42,197 nucleotides of DNA from a virus. Shown piece after piece: positions 6,914-12,894 of this stretch. A program made the translations under genes and the position numbers. The DNA is taken from positions 1-42,197 of IMG/VR virus record IMGVR_UViG_3300037847_002271. One strand, written 5' to 3'. The number at the start of each line of letters is the position of its first letter. Positions within the stretch are counted from its first letter, which is position 1. The notes beneath the pieces are model-generated. The model made no database searches. It was not told where the DNA came from and saw nothing but the letters and a program-made list of their open reading frames with translations.

Positions 6914-7447
6914 ATGACTGTTCTTGCTGACTGGCAGATCCGCAGCTATTGCGAAAGCTCTCAAATGGTTCATCCCTTTGCGTTGGATCTACTCAATCCA
7001 GCATCGCTTGATGTGCGCCTTGGGTTTAACTTGATGATTGAAGTTGCAGATACGCCTGAGCTGCAACGTATTGATATTTCAGACCGCACCGCAGAAAAAC
7101 CGTATCTACTGCAGCCTGGTGAATTTTGCCTTGCTGAAACTGTTGAAACTTTCAACCTGCCTGACACGATTAGCTGTCAATTTGTCCTTAAATCAAGTCG
7201 CGCTAGGAGTGGGCTAAATCATCTTTTGGCCGGATGGTGTGATCCAGGTTGGCATGGTTCAAAACTTACACTTGAGCTAAAAAACGAACGCCGTTTTCAT
7301 GACATTCCGCTTTACCCGAATCTGAAGATTGGGCAGATGGTGTTTCACTACATGTCTGAAGTGCCTGTTAGATCTTATCGCCAGACCGGTCACTACAATA
7401 ACCATTTGACTGTGATGCCAGATATTGTTGGCAGGCAGACAGCTTGA
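6914..7447 (+). CDS. dcd: dCTP deaminase / dUTPase-family protein (177 aa)
   Basis: It belongs to the trimeric dCTP deaminase/dUTPase fold: 'LNPASLDVRLG' near residue 28, 'SSRARSGL' (94-101), 'WCDPGWHGSKLTLELKN' (108-124) with the Glu expected to be catalytic in dCTP deaminases, and 'LKIGQMVF' (137-144). The enzyme converts dCTP to dUTP and feeds dTTP synthesis. Length is close to the usual 180-190 residues. ATG at 6914 is chosen over TTG at 6911. The last 80 bases are overlapped in antisense by a small minus-strand gene. A bifunctional or dUTPase activity cannot be excluded from sequence alone. Confidence 0.88.
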   Translation: MTVLADWQIRSYCESSQMVHPFALDLLNPASLDVRLGFNLMIEVADTPELQRIDISDRTAEKPYLLQPGEFCLAETVETFNLPDTISCQFVLKSSRARSGLNHLLAGWCDPGWHGSKLTLELKNERRFHDIPLYPNLKIGQMVFHYMSEVPVRSYRQTGHYNNHLTVMPDIVGRQTA

Positions 7448-7625
7448 CACGATGTCGCCACATGTCTAACACCTGTTCATACCAGCAGGTAGCTTGCCAC
7501 TCTTGGTAGTGTTCTCGGGTCATTCCGGCATAAGTGACACGATACAATTTTCCATATTTTGTTTCAATTACGTCTAGTTTTGGTGCGGTGTTGTCGGTAT
7601 TCTGCGGCAAAGCTTTATTTTCCAT
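7368..7625 (-). CDS. Small hypothetical protein (85 aa), antisense to end of dcd
   Basis: An 85-residue protein with 'ETKYGKLYRVTYAGMTREHY' and 'WQATCWYEQVLDMWR', a composition typical of a folded small protein, and a polar C-terminus. The 3' 80 bases overlap the dcd 3' end in antisense. Its ATG lies in a CCATGG palindrome, so a plus-strand ATG (7624) overlaps it head to head. No family recognised; coding status is likely but not certain. Confidence 0.55.
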   Translation of the reverse strand: MENKALPQNTDNTAPKLDVIETKYGKLYRVTYAGMTREHYQEWQATCWYEQVLDMWRHRVKLSACQQYLASQSNGYCSDRSGDKI

Positions 7626-7647
7626 GGCTTGGGCTGGGTGGCAATGG

Positions 7648-7899
7648 ATGTCGGTTGAACTCCCTTTAGAGGAGCAACTAATGCTAGAGAGACAGGTGCG
7701 TGCAGTGCATGACCATGTTGATGCTAAAGAAATTGCCGAATTATGCAGCTCACTGATTAGGCAAAATTTCCATCAGCAAAAGCTGCTGCAGCAAGCAATC
7801 ACTAGGATCATGGAGCTTGAGACCATTGAGGAATACCAAGACGACGAACCTGAACCACTACCCTGGTGGCGAAATGTCCTTCTGCGTTTTAAGTCTTAA
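7648..7899 (+). CDS. Small helical protein, possibly NblA-like (83 aa)
   Basis: The protein begins MSVELPLEEQLMLERQVRAV and continues with two amphipathic helices ('AKEIAELCSSLIRQNFHQQK', 'LLQQAITRIMELE') and an acidic, Trp-containing tail. The 'LPLEEQ..LE.QV' start and 'L..LIRQ...Q+.LL...' second helix recall the helical hairpin of NblA, the adaptor that directs phycobilisomes to the Clp protease; NblA genes are known in several cyanophages. The match is short and NblA is usually about 60 residues, so it could equally be an unrelated helical protein. ATG 7648 is chosen; an ATG at 7624 would add eight residues. The 3' end overlaps the sigma-factor gene by 42 bases, convergently. Confidence 0.6.
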   Translation: MSVELPLEEQLMLERQVRAVHDHVDAKEIAELCSSLIRQNFHQQKLLQQAITRIMELETIEEYQDDEPEPLPWWRNVLLRFKS

Positions 7900-8754
7900 T
7901 TTACGTAATGCACGTTCTTTGATTTGACGAGTGCGTTCACGACAGATGTTCATTTCTGCGCCGATGTGCGCCAATGCTTCAGTCTTGTTGCTTAAAAAGT
8001 AACGCTGAATGATTTCATATTCTCGATCATTTAATGTATCTAGTGCATCATTTAATGCTTGATGGTTGGCGCATTTAATCGCCATGCTTTCAGTATCGGC
8101 ATGAGATGAAGGATCAGGGATTTGTTGGATCAATGGTGAACCATCATCGTGGCAAAGCATATCAAGGCTTCGATGTTGTTTTGCCCTTTCAAACCACATC
8201 ATGACTTCTTCTACGGGCCGTTCAGCATGTTCACTCATTTCTTGCAGCGTTGGTCTGCGGTGAAATTGCTGCTCATAATCATTCATCCATTTACAAAGAC
8301 GGTTAATTTTTTCCAATGTATTTTGCGGCAAACGCACAACACGCGATGACATGTCAATAGCTCTGGTGATGCTTTGCCTAATCCACCAATACGCATAGGT
8401 GCTGAATTTATAGCCACGGGTTCCATCGTATTTTTCGACAGCACGTTGCAAGCCTATGCAACCTTCCTGCACAAGGTCTGGCAGTTCTAGTATTGTGCCC
8501 TCAATTCGTGGTGCATATTTACGAGCAACATTTACAACCAGCCGTAGGTTGCCGTTTATCAACTTTTCCTTTGCACGACGACCTGAACGAACAACACGCT
8601 GCTCTTGTTTTGTCAGTGGTTCTTTGTCTAAATTTCGTTCTAACAGCAGATCTTGCATCGCAAAGATGCGACGCGACAGCTGTATTTCTTGCTCAGCTGA
8701 AAGCAATGGATGCTTGCCGATTTCATTTAGAAAGTGTCTGAACGAATCGGCCAT
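7858..8754 (-). CDS. Sigma-70 family RNA polymerase sigma factor (298 aa)
   Basis: All conserved parts of a primary-like sigma factor are present in order: region 1.2 ('SFRHFLNEIGKHPLLSAEQE'), region 2 ('LINGNLRLVVNVARKYA', 'DLVQEGCIGLQRAVEKYD', 'GYKFSTYAYWWIRQSITRAI'), region 3 ('RVVRLPQNTLEKINRL...RPTLQEM') and region 4 with its helix-turn-helix ('LAHIGAEMNICRERTRQIKE'). It lacks the long region 1.1. Region 2 closely resembles cyanobacterial group 1/2 factors. It would bind host core polymerase and redirect transcription, probably to phage late promoters. ATG 8754 directly follows a terminator hairpin and T-run, with no ribosome-binding site, so its expression may be attenuated. An upstream extension to 8883 reads through that hairpin and is rejected. 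Confidence 0.93.
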   Translation of the reverse strand: MADSFRHFLNEIGKHPLLSAEQEIQLSRRIFAMQDLLLERNLDKEPLTKQEQRVVRSGRRAKEKLINGNLRLVVNVARKYAPRIEGTILELPDLVQEGCIGLQRAVEKYDGTRGYKFSTYAYWWIRQSITRAIDMSSRVVRLPQNTLEKINRLCKWMNDYEQQFHRRPTLQEMSEHAERPVEEVMMWFERAKQHRSLDMLCHDDGSPLIQQIPDPSSHADTESMAIKCANHQALNDALDTLNDREYEIIQRYFLSNKTEALAHIGAEMNICRERTRQIKERALRKLRLKTQKDISPPG

Positions 8755-8755
8755 G

Positions 8756-8787
8756 AAAAAAGCTGCTACCGGCAAAGGGTAACAGCT
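8756..8787 (-). terminator. Intrinsic terminator/attenuator abutting the sigma-factor start codon
   Basis: On the minus strand, AGCTGTTACC pairs with GGTAGCAGCT (one mismatch, 7-base loop), then six T residues run to within one base of the sigma-factor ATG. It lies 31 bases past the ssb stop. It should terminate most early transcripts after ssb, so sigma expression would need readthrough or antitermination. Confidence 0.88.
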
Positions 8788-8818
8788 TGCGATTTTGGTG
8801 TCTATTGATTGTTGCAGC

Positions 8819-9145
8819 TTAGAAGGGCACCTCTGCATCGGTTGCGTTGTTTTCACGCGCTGGCAAGGTGAAGTCAGTGACATTCACGTTTAAGCTCTGT
8901 TTTTCAGTGCCATCCTGTGTTGTGTAGCTGTTCAGCTTGCCTTGCCCAGCGATAGTGATCTTTGCACCCTTGCGAAGGTATTCAGCGGCAGTCTGAGCGC
9001 GTTTGCCCCACACAGCGCAGTTCATCCATGTCGTTTCATCTTTGCCGGTACGAACAGCAAGGCTGAAGCTTGCAACTTGATTTTGCCCGACGTTTTTCAG
9101 TTCAGGGTCTTTGCCGAGGTTGCCGTATGCAGTGATGTTGAGCAT
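8819..9145 (-). CDS. ssb: Single-stranded DNA-binding protein (108 aa)
   Basis: OB-fold SSB: 'MLNITAYGNLGKDPELKNVG', 'VASFSLAVRTGKDETTWMNC', 'AVWGKRAQTAAEYLRKGAKI', 'GQGKLNSY'. The end DAEVPF is a shortened form of the acidic DDDIPF-like tip by which SSB recruits partner proteins. It coats single strands during replication and recombination. It lies three bases after the HTH gene and is last before the terminator, in an operon with an annealing protein and an exonuclease. Confidence 0.95.
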   Translation of the reverse strand: MLNITAYGNLGKDPELKNVGQNQVASFSLAVRTGKDETTWMNCAVWGKRAQTAAEYLRKGAKITIAGQGKLNSYTTQDGTEKQSLNVNVTDFTLPARENNATDAEVPF

Positions 9146-9148
9146 TGA

Positions 9149-9373
9149 TCAGTTGATGGGTGTGATGTTGTTGGATTGCTCCCAGGCAAGAACGTCTGCG
9201 AGCTTGTAGCGAATCATTGGTGTTTTCGGTGAAATACCAAGGGGACCAACTCTGTAAAAAGCTGGCCCTTGTCCACGAGAACGCCAACGCTTGATGGTGT
9301 TTGGTTTTAGGTCATAACGAACGGATAGATCTTCAGTGGTGAGATAAGTGTTGATGTCGTCAGTGCTGGTCAT
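9149..9373 (-). CDS. AlpA/excisionase-type HTH DNA-binding protein (74 aa)
   Basis: A winged-helix protein of the MerR/AlpA/excisionase superfamily: 'YLTTEDLSVRYDLKPNTIKR' forms the helix-turn-helix, 'WRSRGQGPAFYRVG' the wing, and 'IRYKLADVLAWEQS' the following helix. Such proteins are excisionases or small regulators. No integrase is present in the window, so a regulatory role is more likely. Its start overlaps the erf stop (ATGA). Confidence 0.85.
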   Translation of the reverse strand: MTSTDDINTYLTTEDLSVRYDLKPNTIKRWRSRGQGPAFYRVGPLGISPKTPMIRYKLADVLAWEQSNNITPIN

Positions 9374-9972
9374 TTTTCAAATTCTTTCAGCTCTGATTGT
9401 TTGTTAAGCAGCAGCTTCAGCAGATCATCGTATTCCTGTTTGCTGATGTCTTTTTTGTCGAACCGTTCAGCAACACGTTTGCTTAGATCAGATAATGAAT
9501 CAAGCGTCTTTGCTGCTTTAATTGCCTTTTGCCCAGCTTGAAAGGCTTGAGATGCAACCGCTTGTTTTACGTTTGCAGGTTTAGCTTGCGCTGGTGTTGT
9601 CTTGTTTGATGGCGGCAGATCAGGTACATCATCGGTATCCATATCAGCCACGACGCCTAAGATCGCGCAGATTGAAAACCTACGTTGATAGGTAACGGCT
9701 TTGCCCCATTCCTGGGTCATGTTGCGACCGTCGCACATGATCAATTTGCAGGAACTGGATAACGTCTCGCCGCTTTCGTGGTGCAGCGTAGTGACCAGCG
9801 AATCATCAAGAAACGTTTGAGTGATTGCCAAACCATTTGCGTGCAGTGCAGGTGTCACGGTAGAAAGCACATTCGCCAGATCAGCAAACTTGCCGTAGTT
9901 GGCGCGTGCATTCTTTTCGATCTTGTCCACGGCTTTATGGAAGCCGATCAGTGCTTTTGTCAGTTCAGACAT
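9370..9972 (-). CDS. erf: ERF-family single-strand annealing protein (200 aa)
   Basis: ERF superfamily features: N-terminal 'FHKAVDKIEKNARANYGKFA', 'VTPALHANGLAITQTF', and the diagnostic 'GKAVTYQRRFSICAILGVVA' followed by 'DMDTDDVPD' (residues about 90-118). The C-terminal half is a Lys/Ala-rich linker with a helical end. ERF proteins anneal complementary single strands in phage recombination and genome circularisation. It overlaps the exonuclease stop by one base (TGATG) and the HTH start (ATGA). With the RecE-like exonuclease and SSB it forms a complete annealing system. Confidence 0.93.
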   Translation of the reverse strand: MSELTKALIGFHKAVDKIEKNARANYGKFADLANVLSTVTPALHANGLAITQTFLDDSLVTTLHHESGETLSSSCKLIMCDGRNMTQEWGKAVTYQRRFSICAILGVVADMDTDDVPDLPPSNKTTPAQAKPANVKQAVASQAFQAGQKAIKAAKTLDSLSDLSKRVAERFDKKDISKQEYDDLLKLLLNKQSELKEFEK

Positions 9973-10784
9973 CAGAAATCATCAGGTGAAAGTTCGATGT
10001 TTGTGGCGTAGCTAGGCAGTGACAGCGTTGAAATGTCATTGCTATAGCCAGGCCACTGGTTGCGTTCCTTGCAAGTCTTGATGCGGTTCATGTCACGTTG
10101 CCGCAACTCCTCACCAATCCCGCAGGCTTCGTTGTCGAGTTCATAAACACCCACGTTAAATGGATATTCTTTTTCGACAGCAACAAAAACAAATCGTGCT
10201 GCTTTAGTGCCCTGCAGATAGTGCATCTGCTGGACGTGATACCTCCACTTCGCAACGCTTGAGGCAAAACCGCGTGGGCTTGCATCTTGCGTTGTCTTGA
10301 GGTCTATAACAATATCACCGTTCCACCAATCAGGGCGACATTTGCAACGCAACTCAAACTGTTCATCATCCCACCAAACTGATTGTTCGGCTTTGCCTTC
10401 TGATAACAACCAGGCAGCTTCAGGATGATTACGAACAGAGTCGCACATCGCTAACGCTTGATCCCATTGCGCTTGGGTTACAGGTTCAATCCCTTGGTCG
10501 ATCAGCTTGTTGTAAGTTGTGGAGCCTTTGCGAGTGGCGCAGACTGCATAACGTCGATCAAGATCGTCAGGTTCAAGAACAGCAGTGTGAACAAAAGTGC
10601 CAAGCCGCATAGCAGCAGTAGATTCGGACGGAGGCCGTTCAGGATCGAGATACTTTTTAAAGTAGGTGTGCGGGTTGTGCGAGATTGCGTGCAGGTGTGA
10701 TGCTGAAATTGCTGGGTCGGCATGATACTCAGCATTAGAAATCATTGAGTATATGCCAGTGCTAGCGGAGGGTAACACGGTCAT
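9972..10784 (-). CDS. RecE-like PD-(D/E)XK exonuclease (DUF3799 type, 270 aa)
   Basis: The N-terminal 'YHADPAISASHLHAISHNPH' and 'AAMRLGTFVHTAVLEPD' (His66) and the core 'CRPDWWNGDIVIDLKTTQDA' (Asp152, Asp161, Lys163), with a following 'YHVQQMHYL' helix, match the PD-(D/E)XK exonucleases related to the nuclease domain of RecE. The expected activity is 5'-3' degradation of double-stranded DNA to give tails for annealing. The downstream ERF gene overlaps by one base, which supports a functional pair. The start at 10784 overlaps the previous stop (ATGA). Confidence 0.9.
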   Translation of the reverse strand: MTVLPSASTGIYSMISNAEYHADPAISASHLHAISHNPHTYFKKYLDPERPPSESTAAMRLGTFVHTAVLEPDDLDRRYAVCATRKGSTTYNKLIDQGIEPVTQAQWDQALAMCDSVRNHPEAAWLLSEGKAEQSVWWDDEQFELRCKCRPDWWNGDIVIDLKTTQDASPRGFASSVAKWRYHVQQMHYLQGTKAARFVFVAVEKEYPFNVGVYELDNEACGIGEELRQRDMNRIKTCKERNQWPGYSNDISTLSLPSYATNIELSPDDF

Positions 10785-10930
10785 CTTGACTCCGCAAGAG
10801 CTTTACAGGCTTTGACTACACCGGCTTCGCAGTCTCTTTGGGTTAGATCATCCAATGTCTGCGTGAGCGAAACCCAGAACGCCCAGGCAAACAATGAAAC
10901 AAAAGTGAGGACAACTCCGAAGTTTTTCAT
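10781..10930 (-). CDS. Small single-pass membrane protein (49 aa)
   Basis: Starting at ATG 10930, the product is MKNFGVVLTFVSLFAWAFWV followed by a short Cys-containing soluble tail. The first 25 residues form one transmembrane helix, and the tail has two Cys ('RDCEAGVVKACKAL'). The frame continues upstream without a good start, so 10930 is chosen. It overlaps the exonuclease start (ATGA). Function unknown. Confidence 0.6.
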   Translation of the reverse strand: MKNFGVVLTFVSLFAWAFWVSLTQTLDDLTQRDCEAGVVKACKALAESR

Positions 10931-11019
10931 AGTAGAATTTGGGAGAACTTTGCCAAAAGGCGAAGGACAAGTCACTTGCAGCGGATCAGGTGTGAGGGGT
11001 GCAGATGCGTGAGTCGGCC

Positions 11020-11250
11020 CTAGTCCGCAACTATTGAAACGGTGCGTGAGTTGCGATCGTCTCTGCGCCATTTGATGTTTTCTAATGGCACGGGCTTTTC
11101 ACGTGTTTGACGTGTGTAAAAGCGATGCTTGCAATCAAGGCATTCACGCAAACGAATCAGGTCATAAGTGCGGCGCTCGTTAAGGTTGCTTTTTACCTTT
11201 GTGGGACCGAAGCATTCGGGACAAGTTGGAATTGAAAAGCTCGCTGGCAT
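11020..11250 (-). CDS. Zinc-ribbon protein resembling the NrdR N-terminal domain (76 aa)
   Basis: Two Cys pairs (CPEC near residue 9 and CLDC near residue 37) with 'LRECLDCKHRFYTRQTRE' between and after them form a zinc ribbon of the kind at the N-terminus of the NrdR repressor. The ATP-cone of NrdR is missing, so it is not a full NrdR. A small DNA-binding regulator is plausible. Overlaps the previous stop by one base (TAATG). Confidence 0.75.
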   Translation of the reverse strand: MPASFSIPTCPECFGPTKVKSNLNERRTYDLIRLRECLDCKHRFYTRQTREKPVPLENIKWRRDDRNSRTVSIVAD

Positions 11251-11480
11251 TACTGCACTTCAGTTTCGACGGTGTAGGTGAAGCCAGCAGCAATAGCATC
11301 ACGAATCAATGACTCGCGTTCTTCTTCATCCGTTGCCCATTCAGTCCACTGCAGGCGATCGCCAATGAAGGCTTCGATGTAGTAGATAGTCTTGGGTTCT
11401 GTTTTTTGAAGCTGTTTGCCGCGATCAAGCATGTCCTGCATGAACTCGTATTGATTGAGGGTAATGTTGTGAAAGTCCAT
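11250..11480 (-). CDS. Small hypothetical protein (76 aa)
   Basis: ATG 11480 gives MDFHNITLNQYEFMQDMLDR and so on, a mixed alpha/beta protein with 'TIYYIEAFIGDRLQWTEWAT' and an acidic helix; a TTG at 11516 would extend it by 12 residues. It lies in the minus-strand early operon just after a stable intercistronic hairpin. No family recognised. Confidence 0.65.
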   Translation of the reverse strand: MDFHNITLNQYEFMQDMLDRGKQLQKTEPKTIYYIEAFIGDRLQWTEWATDEEERESLIRDAIAAGFTYTVETEVQ

Positions 11481-11544
11481 TAAAAGCGCGGGAGTTGTGG
11501 TGCTGGCTTGTTCCAAGCTGGTGGCTTGAGCGGGAGTGTTTTTT

Positions 11545-11563
11545 CGCCCGGAAGTACCGGGCG
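11545..11563 (-). other. GC-rich intercistronic hairpin without T-run
   Basis: A perfect 7-bp stem (CGCCCGG / CCGGGCG) with a five-base loop lies between two early genes. On the minus-strand mRNA it is followed by A residues rather than U, so it is not a terminator; it may stabilise or process the transcript. Confidence 0.55.
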
Positions 11564-11589
11564 TTGCTTGCGAATGATGGTGATCATGA

Positions 11590-11754
11590 TCAGCGGCTTG
11601 CGATTTCGGCTTTGATCAGGCCGATGATTTCTTTGCTGCGTGCAGCGGCTTCAGCGTTTTTCATGCGTGCAGCCTGTGCAGAGAAGTCGCAAAGGTTGTC
11701 AAGCAAGATCTCAGTGGAAAGGGTGCTGATGCGTTCTGCGGTGAAGAAGTTCAT
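11590..11754 (-). CDS. Small helical protein (54 aa)
   Basis: From ATG 11754 the frame encodes MNFFTAERISTLSTEILLDN, then 'FSAQAARMKNAEAAARSKEI' and 'IGLIKAEIASR', almost entirely amphipathic helix. It sits in the early minus-strand operon and its stop lies inside a TGATCATGATCA palindrome. No family recognised; coding status is judged from composition and its place in the operon. Confidence 0.6.
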   Translation of the reverse strand: MNFFTAERISTLSTEILLDNLCDFSAQAARMKNAEAAARSKEIIGLIKAEIASR

Positions 11755-11799
11755 GGGGTGTTGGTTTGAACTGATCTAAAGATACCCGAGCTTCACCCC

Positions 11800-11818
11800 T
11801 TGTGTACCCATTGTGTGC
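11800..11818. repeat. Two TTGTGTRC half-sites one helical turn apart
   Basis: TTGTGTAC and TTGTGTGC start 11 bp apart, in the gap upstream of the 54-residue gene. Same-face spacing fits a binding site for a small regulator, but chance cannot be excluded. Confidence 0.3.
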
Positions 11819-11822
11819 AGGT

Positions 11823-11912
11823 TCAACGATTGGCACGCAACTGGTTTTCAAGGCCAACCACGATCCCTGCCAAAAGCACCAGCGTCAACCCACTACAGAT
11901 GTAAAGTGTCAT
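11823..11912 (-). CDS. Membrane micro-protein (29 aa)
   Basis: A 29-residue frame starting at an ATGA overlap with the TM-HTH gene: MTLYICSGLTLVLLAGIVVG and a short polar end. It is one hydrophobic helix with a positive C-terminus. An AGGAG lies 12 bases before the ATG. The coupling to the preceding membrane-HTH gene suggests that the two products act together. Confidence 0.5.
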   Translation of the reverse strand: MTLYICSGLTLVLLAGIVVGLENQLRANR

Positions 11913-12094
11913 GCCATAGACCATCTCCTAGCGGTAGTCTGACTGCACTTGTATCTGATGGCGATTTGTTTCCAGGTTGCACCATTCCGGCGCATACGCT
12001 GAATGCGGGTGTGACGCGATTCAGTAGCCCAAAGCAACAAGACTACTGGAAACAGCACCACAACCAGCACCCACGCGAAGAAGCAGGTGGTCAT
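11909..12094 (-). CDS. Membrane-anchored helix-turn-helix protein (61 aa)
   Basis: A strongly hydrophobic N-terminal helix (FFAWVLVVVLFPVVLLLWA) is followed by 'RIQRMRRNGATWKQIAIRYK' and 'CSQTTARRWS', a homeodomain-like HTH similar to those that scan for 'G.s..eIA...g.s..TV.+.'. It is the first gene after the minus-strand TATAAT promoter. A 61-residue protein with both a membrane segment and an HTH is unusual; it could tether DNA to the membrane or act as a membrane-regulated repressor. The opposing plus-strand frame is Pro/His-rich and looks non-coding. Confidence 0.65.
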   Translation of the reverse strand: MTTCFFAWVLVVVLFPVVLLLWATESRHTRIQRMRRNGATWKQIAIRYKCSQTTARRWSMA

Positions 12095-12114
12095 GATTCA
12101 GTTGTAAAATGGGG

Positions 12115-12141
12115 TGGTGGCCGATCGCAGCTCGACCACCA
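12115..12141 (-). promoter_or_regulatory. Leader hairpin of the early minus-strand operon
   Basis: In the leader of the minus-strand operon, TGGTGGTCGA pairs with TCGGCCACCA (one G-T pair) around a 7-base loop, followed by CCCCATTTTAC, 21 bases before the ATG at 12094. It may act as a weak attenuator or protect the mRNA 5' end. Confidence 0.5.
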
Positions 12142-12209
12142 AAGCTGACCCTTATCGTGTCTAGGGCAGAGAATCCAGCGCCGATCTATCTGGCTTGTGG
12201 CGTGAACCT

Positions 12210-12238
12210 ATTATACACCAGATGTGCCCCCATTGCAA
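12210..12238 (-). promoter_or_regulatory. Sigma-70 promoter for the early minus-strand operon
   Basis: On the minus strand, TTGCAA (-35), a 17-base spacer and a perfect TATAAT (-10) form the best promoter seen in the window. Transcription would start near 12203, giving a leader of about 110 bases to the first gene at 12094. Confidence 0.75.
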
Positions 12239-12250
12239 CGCGTTCAACGC
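12237..12250. promoter_or_regulatory. Overlapping palindromes, operator candidate
   Basis: AACGCGTT and GCGTTCAACGC, two perfect palindromes, overlap at the -35 box of the minus-strand promoter and lie upstream of the divergent plus-strand promoter. This is a position from which one repressor could control both. Confidence 0.4.
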
Positions 12251-12274
12251 TTGTAACAGCATGAGCACCATGCC

Positions 12275-12303
12275 TTGACCTGTCTCCTATACATTAGTAA
12301 CAA
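12275..12303 (+). promoter_or_regulatory. Candidate plus-strand promoter
   Basis: TTGACC, 17 bases, TAACAA; the predicted start lies just before the ATG at 12318. The -35 box is good and the -10 box is moderate. Confidence 0.5.
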
Positions 12304-12317
12304 CAGCTACTAAATCA

Positions 12318-12455
12318 ATGAACGTGCTTTCACTCCTCCAGCGCAAAGAGCAAAAGCAGCAACTGCTTAAGATCGCTCAAAAGCAATCACTGCAGCCTTC
12401 GCAGCTCTGCTATCGCGGCGTTTGCTATTCAACAGTCAAAGCGGAATCACGGTGA
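12318..12455 (+). CDS. Small DUF4278-like peptide (45 aa)
   Basis: MNVLSLLQRKEQKQQLLKIA, then 'LCYRGVCYSTVKAESR'. The 'LxYRGVxY' motif is the hallmark of DUF4278 peptides common in cyanobacteria, whose function is unknown. A plus-strand promoter candidate lies just upstream. The last 20 bases overlap the RusA gene in antisense. The motif points to a cyanobacterial host. Confidence 0.6.
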   Translation: MNVLSLLQRKEQKQQLLKIAQKQSLQPSQLCYRGVCYSTVKAESR

Positions 12456-12870
12456 TCAATGCGCCAGGCGGTTCACTGCCAACGCAATACCGCTTTTCTG
12501 CATTCAGACTCACCACAAGACAATCATCAGCAAACACGCTGTCGGTCAGTGCATCAAGCGTTGACCGGCAGCATTTATCAATGTCGTTTCGTTTCACAAC
12601 GCAGTGCTTAGGCGCTGCTGCCTTTAGTTGTTGATTTGTTGTGAAATGTGCCTTCGGTCGTTTGAATCGAAATATCACGGACACGCTGCAAGCGCAAGTC
12701 AATAGCTCACATTCTTGATCCTTCATTTGCTGTTGTGCGCACGCTGAAACAGCTTGCCTCCATGGCTTGCATCGTTTGGATGCTTCGATTAGTCTTCCGC
12801 CACCCACATGGCGCTTACTGCCTTGTGGTGCTGGTTCAATATCGTTCACCGCGATATGGATCACTTCCAT
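12436..12870 (-). CDS. rusA: RusA-like Holliday junction resolvase (144 aa)
   Basis: The catalytic signature 'KRNDIDKCCRSTLDALTDSV' followed by 'FADDCLVVSLNAEKRY' supplies the conserved Asp residues (about 96, 98, 106, 115, 116) and Lys126 of RusA-family endonucleases. N-terminal 'PAPQGSKRH' is the usual substrate-binding strand. Length fits the family (120-145). It would resolve branched DNA before packaging. It is divergent from the plus-strand gene at 12895, with only 24 bases between the starts. Confidence 0.92.
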   Translation of the reverse strand: MEVIHIAVNDIEPAPQGSKRHVGGGRLIEASKRCKPWRQAVSACAQQQMKDQECELLTCACSVSVIFRFKRPKAHFTTNQQLKAAAPKHCVVKRNDIDKCCRSTLDALTDSVFADDCLVVSLNAEKRYCVGSEPPGALITVIPL

Positions 12871-12894
12871 CCTTCATTCATTGCTTCGCACAGC

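Noticed and set aside
8755-8883. N-terminal extension of the sigma factor to 8883
   Set aside because: The extension would translate through the terminator hairpin and has no sigma-like sequence; region 1.2 begins just after ATG 8754.
9149-9373. Evidence of a temperate phage from the excisionase-like HTH
   Set aside because: No integrase, attachment site or CI-like repressor is visible; AlpA-type proteins are often plain regulators.
11581-11592. TGATCATGATCA palindrome as an operator
   Set aside because: It lies at the stop codon of a small gene inside the operon, away from any promoter; likely chance.
11813-12148. Plus-strand 111-residue reading frame opposite the TM-HTH gene
   Set aside because: Its composition is Pro/His/Gln-rich without pattern, while the minus strand has a clear membrane segment and HTH.
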